NCBI GenBank assembly: GCA_964387285.1
Contig: CAYLWO010000004.1
Location: 1 to 64,000, forward strand
Length of the DNA stretch: 64,000 bases
Reading direction: 5' to 3'
Source: Anaerohabitans sp964387285
Lineage (GTDB): Bacteria > Zhuqueibacterota > Zhuqueibacteria > Residuimicrobiales > Residuimicrobiaceae
Shown: piece after piece, positions 36,091-44,101 of the stretch
Layout: every line of letters begins with the position of its first letter
How positions within the stretch are numbered: the stretch's first letter is position 1
Notes under the pieces: model-generated
Databases searched by the model: none
Seen by the model: the letters and a program-made list of their open reading frames with translations, nothing else
Told to the model about the DNA's origin: nothing
Position numbers and translations under genes: made by a program

Positions 36091-37467
36091 TCAGTTATTG
36101 CCGAAAAACTCGGCGTGAATGGCTTGAACGGTTTGCTGCAGATAACTTTCTTTGATGACGAAATATTGCGCGGCTTTGGAAGCGCCGGAGGTGATCATTT
36201 CCACATTGGCGCCGGCTCTGGCCGCAGAAGCAAAAACGCGCGCCGCCAGCCCTCGCGTATCGGCGAGACCTTCGCCGACCACGCCGATCAATGCGACGTC
36301 CACCAGAGGTTCCAGATGATCGACATAGGGGATATTTAAATTCCGTATGATGCGTTCACTTGCGGCAATGTCATTTTTATTCAATAAAAAATTCACCGCC
36401 GTTTGCGCCGTAATGACCGAAATAATGTTGATGCCTGCTTCGCTGAGCGCAGTAACGACGATTTTTAGAAATCCCAACTGTTGACCGAGACTGGCGCCGT
36501 GTATGCGCAAGGCGCCGATTTTGTTGTTGGCCACTACGCTCTTGATGATCTCGTCCTGTTGATGTTTTTCCGGTCCGACGATCGTTCCCGGCACATCCGG
36601 TTTATAGGTGTTTTTGATCACGGCCGGAATGCGTTTTTTGGCCAGAGGTTCGACGGTGCGGGGATGTAAAATGGAAGCGCCGAAATAAGAGAGTTCGGCC
36701 GCTTCATCATAAGCCAGATAGTCCAGCGGTTTGGCATTGGCAACCAAATCAGGCGCAGCGGTCAAAAAGCCGTCCACATCTTTCCAAATCTGCAATTCGC
36801 GGCAATCCATGGCGTAGGCGACAATGGCGGCGCTGTAATCGGTGCCGCCGCGACCGAATGTTATGGTATGTCCCGCTGCCGTACGTCCGAAAAATCCGGT
36901 GATGACGGGAATCGCCGCCCGGCGCAGCGGATCCTGCAAATGGTGCGGCAACAGACGTGCGGTGGTTTCCAAATCGGCATTGCCGTTGCCGAATTCGCCA
37001 TAGGCGGCCATATCGATCTTGTCCGCATCCATGGCCATAGCCTCGACGCCTTTATCGCGAATGCAACCGGCCAGCAATTGCACGGCCATGCGTTCGCCCA
37101 TGGACAGAATTATATCGTAGGTGCGTTGCGTACACTCACCGGTATAAGCCACGCCGTATAACAGTTTTTCCAATCGCGACAGCAGATAGTCGATCTCGTC
37201 CATGGTGTGACGGCGCAATTCGTTTTCCGTGATGGCGCCAACCACCAGTTCACGGTGCAACTCGTGCAGATAATCCAAAAGAGACCGGATACGGCGTTCG
37301 GTCTGCAGCGCTTCGCGGCTGCTTTTGATCAGGTGATCGGTCACGCCGCTGACCGCGGAGAGAACGACGATTTTTTCCCGTTCCGGGACAGAGCAAATGA
37401 TCTCGGTCACCTGCAACAAGGAATCCATGTTGCGCAGCGAAGAGCCGCCAACCTTCATTACGATCAT
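36091..37467 (-). CDS. lysC: Aspartate kinase
   Basis: The protein has 458 residues and catalyses ATP-dependent phosphorylation of aspartate, the first step to lysine, threonine and methionine. It opens IVMKVGGSSL. TFGRGGTDYSAAIVAYAM is the substrate and ATP loop. Two ACT domains fill the C-terminus (GASLGQQLGFLKIVVTALSEAG and VALIGVVGEGLADTRGLA), so feedback inhibition by an amino acid is likely. The monofunctional length and sequence fit the LysC group. The start overlaps the asd stop by 4 bases (ATGA), so the two are translationally coupled. Confidence 0.93.
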   Translation of the reverse strand: MIVMKVGGSSLRNMDSLLQVTEIICSVPEREKIVVLSAVSGVTDHLIKSSREALQTERRIRSLLDYLHELHRELVVGAITENELRRHTMDEIDYLLSRLEKLLYGVAYTGECTQRTYDIILSMGERMAVQLLAGCIRDKGVEAMAMDADKIDMAAYGEFGNGNADLETTARLLPHHLQDPLRRAAIPVITGFFGRTAAGHTITFGRGGTDYSAAIVAYAMDCRELQIWKDVDGFLTAAPDLVANAKPLDYLAYDEAAELSYFGASILHPRTVEPLAKKRIPAVIKNTYKPDVPGTIVGPEKHQQDEIIKSVVANNKIGALRIHGASLGQQLGFLKIVVTALSEAGINIISVITAQTAVNFLLNKNDIAASERIIRNLNIPYVDHLEPLVDVALIGVVGEGLADTRGLAARVFASAARAGANVEMITSGASKAAQYFVIKESYLQQTVQAIHAEFFGNN

Positions 37468-38522
37468 AACAGGCCCTCGCGCAACGCCAACTCGGCATTG
37501 AGCACAGACCCGCCGGCAGCGCCACGAATCAAGTTATTGGACAAAGTGATAAAACGGACGATATTCTTTTCGACTTCCAGCCGTCCCACCGTAACCGTCA
37601 TACCTTGGCTGCGAGCCGGCTCACCGGCCATGACATCGCGGCTGGGTTGCGGCCTGGTTTTCTCCAAAGTCAAAACCACCGGCTTGTTCGGCGCAGTCGG
37701 CAATCCCTGCACCGGACGATCGGGTTGATAATTTTCATAACAGGTCTGCACCTGTTCCAACGTCACGTTGTTTTCCAGTTCGACATGAACCGAGAGCAGG
37801 TGGCCGACCAGCGTAGGCACGCGCACGCAATGAGCATGTATCTCCCAGTCTGTCGGCTTGATAACCGCGCCGTCCACCTGGCCGAATATTTTCGCACACT
37901 CTTTGCGAACCTTCGGTTCTTCGCCGTCAATGTACGGAATGACGTTGCCGTTGATGTCCAATGCCGGCACGCCGGGATAGCCGGCGCCGGAAATGGCCTG
38001 ATAGCTGGCGACCACCAATTTGCGAATAGTAAAATTCACCATAGGCAGCAAAGCCAATGTTAATCCGGTCGTGGTGCAGTTGGCATTGGTGATAATAAAG
38101 CCCTTGCTGTTCTGCATCTGCTCGCGCGCCAGAGCCAGATGCGGGTGATTCACCTCGGGAATAAGAATCGGAACATTTTCATGCATGCGATAGGCGCCGG
38201 CGTTGGAAAAAACATGGATGCCGGCTGCGGCCATCTCCTTTTCCACCTCCTTGGCAACATCCGACGGCAAAGCGGAAAAAGCGACCTGAACTTTTTTATG
38301 CAATAAGGTTTTGGCATCCATGGGATCGAAAAGCAAATCCGCGACCTCGGCGGGAATTTCTTCCGGAATCAGCGATTTGACATCACCCATTCTTTGACCG
38401 ATGCGGCCTTCGCTGGCGCACACGGCGGCAACCTGAAACAACGGATGGCCGGCGAGAAGGCGTAAAAAGTGCTGCCCGACAACGCCGGTGGCGCCCAAAA
38501 CAACGCATTGAATCTTTTTCAT
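37464..38522 (-). CDS. asd: Aspartate-semialdehyde dehydrogenase, archaeal/fungal-type
   Basis: The protein has 352 residues and reduces aspartyl phosphate to the semialdehyde with NADPH. The NADP fold opens QCVVLGATGVVGQHFLRLL. The catalytic Cys lies in ITNANCTTTGLTLALLP, and SGAGYPGVPALDINGN with EEPKVRKECAKI follow. The NANCTT active site and SNAGAYRMHENVPILIPE segment are characteristic of the branch found in archaea, fungi and some bacteria rather than that of E. coli. The ATG at 38522 follows GGAAAG; the frame runs 22 codons further without support. It is the first gene of asd-lysC. Confidence 0.92.
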   Translation of the reverse strand: MKKIQCVVLGATGVVGQHFLRLLAGHPLFQVAAVCASEGRIGQRMGDVKSLIPEEIPAEVADLLFDPMDAKTLLHKKVQVAFSALPSDVAKEVEKEMAAAGIHVFSNAGAYRMHENVPILIPEVNHPHLALAREQMQNSKGFIITNANCTTTGLTLALLPMVNFTIRKLVVASYQAISGAGYPGVPALDINGNVIPYIDGEEPKVRKECAKIFGQVDGAVIKPTDWEIHAHCVRVPTLVGHLLSVHVELENNVTLEQVQTCYENYQPDRPVQGLPTAPNKPVVLTLEKTRPQPSRDVMAGEPARSQGMTVTVGRLEVEKNIVRFITLSNNLIRGAAGGSVLNAELALREGLL

Positions 38523-38712
38523 TTTCTTTCCATTCTGATTCGTTAACAGGGTAAATTGAAAAGTAACAAAAAAAAACGAGTGATGCAATAAAAAAACCGG
38601 TTTATTTTATCCCCCCATTTCATCTCTGGATCGCTAGCTGACAGTTTTATGGCTTGCTTTTAACCATGCGGAATCTTATCTTACAGCGTTTCTTTGATTA
38701 ATTTATTTACCT

Positions 38713-39147
38713 ATGAAAATAGAAATTCGTTCCCGAAAAGCGTGTGAATTATCTGCCGGTTTGGCTTATTTGGCGATCGGGTTGGCCGGATGGTCTCTGG
38801 CCCGATTATTTCCCGAAATTGATCATTTCTTGCCGCTATGCATGTTTCGCGCCTGGACGGGCATACCTTGCCCGGCCTGCGGGGCTACGCATTGCGGTGT
38901 TTATCTGAGCGAATTTCGTTTTTTCGATGCCCTGGCAGCCAACCCGTTCTTCTTTTGTCTCTATCTGGCGCTGGCGGCATGGGGCGTAAACTCGTTGTTC
39001 GGTCTTGTCACGGGCAGAAACTGCGTCCTCGAGTTGACCGCTGATGAAAACCGTCGGATTTTTCGCGGCGCGCTCATTTTAATTTTAATCAGTTGGATGT
39101 TTGTCATTTTTCAGACCGGCAGAACAAACCACACTCTGCTTTACTAA
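38713..39147 (+). CDS. DUF2752 membrane protein
   Basis: The protein has 144 residues with about three hydrophobic segments. CMFRAWTGIPCPACGATHCG then LAANPFFFCLYLALAAW match the DUF2752 signature, in which C-x-x-x-T-G-x-x-C-P-x-C-G-x-T precedes a membrane segment and N-P. The function of the family is unknown; the three Cys may bind metal or form a disulfide. The ATG at 38713 has no good ribosome site. Confidence 0.75.
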   Translation: MKIEIRSRKACELSAGLAYLAIGLAGWSLARLFPEIDHFLPLCMFRAWTGIPCPACGATHCGVYLSEFRFFDALAANPFFFCLYLALAAWGVNSLFGLVTGRNCVLELTADENRRIFRGALILILISWMFVIFQTGRTNHTLLY

Positions 39148-39169
39148 GCAGGCAACCATAGGTGCAGAG

Positions 39170-39997
39170 TTGAATCCATATCCATTGGTGGGTTATACGA
39201 TTGAGCCGTTCCAGGGGCTTTCCCCCTCCCTGATCGTCGCCGCCATGCGTGCGGTTGGCATTGCCTTTGTAGAATTAAATCATCACAGTTTGTACGATGC
39301 GCCTCATGTGAGCAAAAAAATGGGCAATATGCAGGCCGCCTTTCATCTGCCTCTTTTCCACGACGACGGTTATGATTTTTCCAGTCATGACCATCAACGC
39401 GACATATCGGCGCTGATCACGCAGATCAACGATCAGGCGACCGCCTTGAGACTGAAACATGTCATTGTTCACCCGCCTGAAGGAGCGGATCAATCGGATC
39501 ATGCTCTTGCGTTTCTGTGTGAACAATTACAGAAATTGGCATTGCCGGTATACCTGGAAAATGTGTTCTCCTGCGATCCGGTCCTGTTTATGACCTTTTA
39601 TGATCGCATGCAGCAGGCGTTGGGCCGACAACTCGCAGGCATGTGTTATGATGCCTGCCATTTCCTCATTTCCGGCCAGGATCCCTTGACGCAATGGCAA
39701 CGGTGGCGCCCGCACATCGGCTGTGTGCATCTTTCCGATTGCCTGGCTCACGAAGACAGTCATTTGCCCTTTCACAGCGGCGGTCGTTTGCCGATCAACG
39801 CTATTCTGGCAGCGATGAAACATAGCCGTTTTAACGGCACGATAACACTGGAAATAAAACCTCCTTCTCTGGAAGATGTGCAGAATTATATTGACAGCTA
39901 TTTGTTGATCTTGAAGCAGCTCCAATTTAAAAAATATCTTACAACGCGCCTGCGTTTGCTGTTTATTAAACCCATTCTGTCCTATCTCCTGACGTGA
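39170..39997 (+). CDS. Sugar phosphate isomerase/epimerase-like TIM-barrel protein
   Basis: The protein has about 275 residues. GYTIEPFQGLSPSLIVAAMRAVGIAFVELN, HVIVHPPEGADQSD, VYLENVFSC, MCYDACHFL and CVHLSDC with ITLEIKP give the metal-ligand order (Glu, Asp/His, His, Glu) of xylose-isomerase-like barrels. The start is uncertain: the frame opens at 39101 inside the DUF2752 gene, and the TTG at 39170 with AGGTG 5 bases upstream is my choice. The trehalase-like gene follows 28 bases later on the same strand. The substrate is unknown. Confidence 0.7.
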   Translation: MNPYPLVGYTIEPFQGLSPSLIVAAMRAVGIAFVELNHHSLYDAPHVSKKMGNMQAAFHLPLFHDDGYDFSSHDHQRDISALITQINDQATALRLKHVIVHPPEGADQSDHALAFLCEQLQKLALPVYLENVFSCDPVLFMTFYDRMQQALGRQLAGMCYDACHFLISGQDPLTQWQRWRPHIGCVHLSDCLAHEDSHLPFHSGGRLPINAILAAMKHSRFNGTITLEIKPPSLEDVQNYIDSYLLILKQLQFKKYLTTRLRLLFIKPILSYLLT

Positions 39998-40025
39998 GCA
40001 AAGACAAAAAAATGGAGGACGTACG

Positions 40026-41174
40026 ATGAGCCAACACTTTCACGCTCTCGCGCCGGAACTCAAACGACGCATCAAGGAAGAGTGCCTACGTGAGACGGTC
40101 GTAGATTCTGCAGAATTGCTGGGGGTTCCCTACCCTTATATCATTCCAGGCAAGGGCAAACCGGCTGCGCTTTATTATTGGGACTCTTTTTTCATCAATC
40201 TCGGTTTGATTCGCATGCGCATGATCGATCAGGCGCGTCACACGGTGGACAATCTGGTCTTTCTGCAACGCCGTCTGGGTTTCATTCCGGCGAGCAATCA
40301 TAGAAGCATGATGGCGCAATCCGCACCACCCATGTTGGCATGGATGGTGCGGGATGTGTATCGCATTACCGGGGACAAAGAGTGGTTGCGCCGCGTATTG
40401 CCTGACGTGTTGCACGAATTCCGTTTTTGGACCAGCAAACCGCATACCACCATCACCGGGCTTTATCGCTACATCTGTGAAAAGCCCAGCTCCCTGTCGG
40501 AAGAAAAGGCCAGCTTGCTGGAATCGGGCTGGATGGAATCGCCGCGTTTTTATGACGTCCGTCAGTTTAATCCCATCGATCTCAACAGCCTGTTATATCG
40601 CAACGCAAAACTCATTCACGACTTTCAGGCCGAGGTGGACGGCAAAGGCGATGACCGGTTGATCGAGAAAGCGGAACAAATCAAAAAATGGCTCGATGTC
40701 TGCTGGGAGGAACGCGAAGGGTATTATTACGATTATGATTATGTCAAAAAAAGAATCAGCGACGTTAAAACTCTGGCCGGCATGTCGCCGCTGTTCGTTG
40801 AAATGGTTGACGAGCGACGCGCCAGACGGCTGTCGCAGCAATTAAAGCATTTCATGGCGCCAGGCGGCCTCTATGTCATGGATCGGCCGGAAATGCCGTT
40901 TGCAGCGCCCTGGAATCATCCGCTTTGCTATGCGCCTTCTCTATATATGACGTTAAAAGGATTATATGACTATGATATGATGGAGGATGCAGCGGACATC
41001 GGCGTGAATTGGCTCAACATGGTGGTCGAGCAATACGAAAAAACCGGTGAGCTATGGGAATGGTACAATGCCAAAGACAAGAGCACCGTTCATGATGGTT
41101 TGGAAAACAAAGCCTTGCTGGGCTGGACGGCCGGCGTATATATCGCCATTGTTGAATTGTTGGGATTGGATTGA
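40026..41174 (+). CDS. Cytosolic trehalase-like (GH37-like) glycosidase
   Basis: The protein has 382 residues and no signal peptide. YYWDSFFINLGL, FIPASNHRSMMAQSAPP, ESGWMESPRF and ELWEWYNAKD follow the order of conserved motifs in GH37 trehalases and related GH63 glucosidases, which use an (alpha/alpha)6 barrel with an Asp in the GWxxSPRF-type motif and a late Glu. It is shorter than E. coli trehalase, lacking N-terminal elements. The substrate is probably an alpha-glucoside; trehalose is a guess. Its TGA overlaps the selB ATG by one base, so the two genes are likely co-translated. Confidence 0.72.
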   Translation: MSQHFHALAPELKRRIKEECLRETVVDSAELLGVPYPYIIPGKGKPAALYYWDSFFINLGLIRMRMIDQARHTVDNLVFLQRRLGFIPASNHRSMMAQSAPPMLAWMVRDVYRITGDKEWLRRVLPDVLHEFRFWTSKPHTTITGLYRYICEKPSSLSEEKASLLESGWMESPRFYDVRQFNPIDLNSLLYRNAKLIHDFQAEVDGKGDDRLIEKAEQIKKWLDVCWEEREGYYYDYDYVKKRISDVKTLAGMSPLFVEMVDERRARRLSQQLKHFMAPGGLYVMDRPEMPFAAPWNHPLCYAPSLYMTLKGLYDYDMMEDAADIGVNWLNMVVEQYEKTGELWEWYNAKDKSTVHDGLENKALLGWTAGVYIAIVELLGLD

Positions 41175-43102
41175 TGGAATCGGTCATTGTCGGTACAGCC
41201 GGACACATCGATCACGGCAAATCATCGATCGTGCGCGCCTTGACCGGAACCGACCCGGACCGGCTGGCGGAAGAGCAAGAACGGGGCATGACCATAGATC
41301 TGGGTTTCGCTTTTTTATCCGAGAACATTGCCTTCATCGATGTGCCGGGTCACGAACGGTTTGTGAAAAATATGGTGGCCGGCGTAAGCACCGTGGACTA
41401 TGCCATGCTGGTGGTCGCTGCCGACGACGGCGTCATGCCGCAAACGCGCGAGCATCTGGATATCCTCAATCTCCTGCAATTAAAACAGGGCATGGTGGTG
41501 ATCAATAAAATCGATTTGGTGGACGCGGATCTTTTGGGCCTGGTGGAACAGGAGATTCGCGATCTCGTCAAAGGCACGTTTCTGGAAAAAGCGCCAGTAT
41601 TTAAAGTTTCGGCCGTGACCGGTCGCGGATTGGATGGATTGCGCAGTCATTTAGCGACGCTGCCGGAAAAAACCACGCCGCGTCCGGATCGCGGTTTTTT
41701 CTGGATGCCGGTGGATCGCTCTTTTACCATGAAAGGATTCGGCACCGTGGTCACCGGTACGGTGCTCTCCGGTCAAACCGGCATCGGGGAGACGCTTGAA
41801 CTATTACCCAGTGGCCGGCCGGTCAAAGTGCGCGGTATTCAAAGCCATGGCAAAAGCGTGGAACGGGTCGGTTTAGGGCGACGCGCAGCCATCAACCTGC
41901 AAAACATTACCCGCGATGATATCGAGCGCGGCCATGTTCTGGCCACGGCAAACCGCTTTAAAGCTTCTGCCCTGCTGGATGTACGCTTGACGCTGCTGGC
42001 CCATGCACCCCGTCCGCTAGCACAACGTACGCGCGTGCGTTTGCATCTGGGTACCCGGGAATTGCTCTGTCGCGTTAAATTGTTGGATAAGGCGTCATTG
42101 GCACCGGGGCAAACCGGTTATGCACAGTTGTTGTTGGAAGAACCGGCTTTGGCCATGCGTCGCGATGCGTTCGTCATCCGGCAATATTCCCCGGCTGTTA
42201 CCATCGGCGGTGGAGTGGTTTTGGAAACCAATCCGATTCTGCACAAGCGTCATGATGTCCATGTACTGGAGCAGTTGGCCGGTTTGGAAAAATTAAATCC
42301 GGCTGAAGTGGTACTCGGCAGTTTGGCGAGTCACGCCAACGAGCCGGCTAGCATTGTGGACCTCCATCACTGGAGTGGATTGACGGAAGAACGGTTGGCC
42401 TCTCTGCTGGAACAGCTTGTAGCGGAAAAACTAGTGCGCAAAACGATATCCGGCGGTAAATCTTTATACATCAGCGAAGAGCTATTGTCCCGCTTGAAAA
42501 ACAGAATGACGCAGGCGCTGATGGCCTTTCATGAAAAAGAACCTTTGCGGCCGGGAATGAACAAAGCGGAATGGCGCTTGTCTGCCGGGAAAGACCTGAA
42601 CGCCAGGCTGTTCGAGATGGCGCTGCAAGAATTAAAGAATGACAACCTGGTCGAAGAACAGCCCGGATGGATTCGTCTGGCAGGTTATGAGGTAAAATTG
42701 AATCAGGTAGATGAGGTGACCGCCGCTGCTATAGAAAAAATGCTAAATGAACGAACTTTTACACCGCCTGATGAAAAAGAGTTGGTGGTTTTATTGAAAA
42801 AAACAGAAGCTGAAATCCGGCGCATTTTAGGCGCTATGCAAGCCATGGGCCGCATCTTGCGTTTAGAGGGCGACCTTTGTTTTACCGTTGCCGCGGTCAA
42901 GGAAATGAAACGGCGGCTCGTGCAATTTGCTGATCAGAAAACGGAAATATCGGTCGGTGAGTTCCGGGAAATGTTGTCCACCTCACGCAAATATGCCGTG
43001 CCGCTTTTGGGATATCTGGATCAACAGGGAATTACGGAACGAGTGGGTGACGGCAGAGTGATTGATCAGGAGGCTCTGAAAAAAGCACTAGCGTGCACAT
43101 GA
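41174..43102 (+). CDS. selB: Selenocysteine-specific elongation factor SelB
   Basis: The protein has 642 residues and delivers selenocysteyl-tRNA to in-frame UGA codons, binding the SECIS hairpin of the mRNA through C-terminal winged helices. GTP motifs are GTAGHIDHGKSS, RGMTIDLGF, DVPGHERFV and NKID. Domains II and III (VTGTVLSGQTGIGETLELLP) follow, and residues 370-640 form a series of winged-helix repeats (EVRK-like LVEKLVRKTISGGKSLYI, EFREMLSTSRKYAVPLLGYLD). The last, with TSRK-x-x-PLL-x-Y-x-D, is the typical RNA-binding domain. No selA, selC or selD was found in the window, so they must lie elsewhere. It overlaps the trehalase-like gene by one base. Confidence 0.93.
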   Translation: MESVIVGTAGHIDHGKSSIVRALTGTDPDRLAEEQERGMTIDLGFAFLSENIAFIDVPGHERFVKNMVAGVSTVDYAMLVVAADDGVMPQTREHLDILNLLQLKQGMVVINKIDLVDADLLGLVEQEIRDLVKGTFLEKAPVFKVSAVTGRGLDGLRSHLATLPEKTTPRPDRGFFWMPVDRSFTMKGFGTVVTGTVLSGQTGIGETLELLPSGRPVKVRGIQSHGKSVERVGLGRRAAINLQNITRDDIERGHVLATANRFKASALLDVRLTLLAHAPRPLAQRTRVRLHLGTRELLCRVKLLDKASLAPGQTGYAQLLLEEPALAMRRDAFVIRQYSPAVTIGGGVVLETNPILHKRHDVHVLEQLAGLEKLNPAEVVLGSLASHANEPASIVDLHHWSGLTEERLASLLEQLVAEKLVRKTISGGKSLYISEELLSRLKNRMTQALMAFHEKEPLRPGMNKAEWRLSAGKDLNARLFEMALQELKNDNLVEEQPGWIRLAGYEVKLNQVDEVTAAAIEKMLNERTFTPPDEKELVVLLKKTEAEIRRILGAMQAMGRILRLEGDLCFTVAAVKEMKRRLVQFADQKTEISVGEFREMLSTSRKYAVPLLGYLDQQGITERVGDGRVIDQEALKKALACT

Positions 43103-43112
43103 AGAGCGAGTA

Positions 43113-43210
43113 AGGTTGTCCCAAAAGAGTGCTACACATGTTTCGCATCTAGTGCCTGCTTTAAGGGGTATCTCTTCGCCGTTCAGGTTCCTCGCCCGCT
43201 CAAGCGGGCT
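43113..43210 (+). repeat. Degenerate left part of the 152-bp repeat
   Basis: AGGTTGTCCCAAAAGAGT at the left and TTCCTCGCCCGCTCAAGCGGGCTT at the right match the left end and central palindrome of the full copies; the right terminal repeat is missing. The palindrome may also serve as terminator between selB and convergent purC. Confidence 0.6.
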
Positions 43211-43217
43211 TCTTGCG

Positions 43218-44006
43218 CTACCGTTGCACAAATTTTTCCGTAATCCGCGCAATCTCTTCAAATTTGGTCAACACCTTGCCGGTCTCGCCGCCCATACGAT
43301 ATACATCCTTGTCCAATCGACCGCTGGGATCCAGCTCGCTCAGAACATTGGCCTGCTGCAGATTCGGATTTTCTTTGGCATAAGGCCACAAGCGGAACGA
43401 ACCGCCGGTGATTTCGTCGATCAACACCACCTCGCCGTCGATCAAGCCATATTCCAATTTCATATCGACAAGCTGAATTTTCGAGGCGGCAAACGCTTTT
43501 TCCAACAACAGGAAAACCTGCTGGTTCATGTCGCGCATTTTCTGATATTCCTTGGCGCCCTTGCTGATCAGATAGTCGATATAGCCCTGATCCAGCATGG
43601 GATCGTGCAACGGATCGTCCTTGTAATGGAATTGCGTGATCACCGGATCGAAACGCTGTCCTTGCTGCAGATTGCCCCAATGCAAAATGGACCCGGCCGC
43701 CACGCGCCGGCTTACCACTTCCAGATTGATTTTAAAATCCAGTTTGCGCACCAGGGCCACCTGTTCTTCGGGCGTCTGCAGGTAATGGGTGACGACGCCA
43801 TGGCGATTGAGATAGGTAAAAATATCACGGTTGGTCTGCCAGTCCACGCGCGCTTTGCCCTGGATCACATCGTGCTTGACGCCGTCGCCGGCGGTGATGT
43901 CGTCCTTGAAAACCATAAACACAGTCTTGGCATCATCCGGATTGGCAAAGATGACTTTGGTTTTGCCTTCGTTCAATTTTGTTAATTTGGATACATCGAG
44001 TTTCAT
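43218..44006 (-). CDS. purC: Phosphoribosylaminoimidazole-succinocarboxamide synthase
   Basis: The protein has 262 residues and joins aspartate to CAIR in purine synthesis. Landmarks are LNEGKTKVIFANPDDAKTV, FKDDITAGDGVK, VVSRRVAAGSILH, LVDMKLEYGLIDGEVVLIDE and GGSFRLWP. It aligns over the usual length, with a full SAICAR synthetase fold. The ATG at 44006 is clear. It is a single gene, convergent with selB; no other pur genes or purine riboswitch are visible nearby. A degenerate hairpin repeat lies just upstream (44028-44055). Confidence 0.95.
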   Translation of the reverse strand: MKLDVSKLTKLNEGKTKVIFANPDDAKTVFMVFKDDITAGDGVKHDVIQGKARVDWQTNRDIFTYLNRHGVVTHYLQTPEEQVALVRKLDFKINLEVVSRRVAAGSILHWGNLQQGQRFDPVITQFHYKDDPLHDPMLDQGYIDYLISKGAKEYQKMRDMNQQVFLLLEKAFAASKIQLVDMKLEYGLIDGEVVLIDEITGGSFRLWPYAKENPNLQQANVLSELDPSGRLDKDVYRMGGETGKVLTKFEEIARITEKFVQR

Positions 44007-44027
44007 ATGGGCTCCCGATTAGTGTGA

Positions 44028-44055
44028 ACCTTGCGAAGACTTGAAGCCTTTGCAG
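44028..44055. repeat. Degenerate copy of the CCTTGCGAAGG hairpin repeat
   Basis: ACCTTGCGAAGACTTGAAGC followed by CTTTGCAGG shows the same layout as 36056-36084 with several mismatches. It is upstream of purC. Confidence 0.45.
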
Positions 44056-44101
44056 GATAAACAGCCGCTCTGGAGAGCGGCGTTCCCAGGAAAAATCACT
44101 C

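Noticed and set aside
43103..43217. tRNA-Sec gene downstream of selB
   Set aside because: The sequence is a fragment of the 152-bp repeat and cannot fold into a tRNA with a UCA anticodon.
43116..43985. 289-residue open frame on the plus strand
   Set aside because: It lies wholly antisense to purC, whose motifs are unmistakable, and its translation shows no domain.
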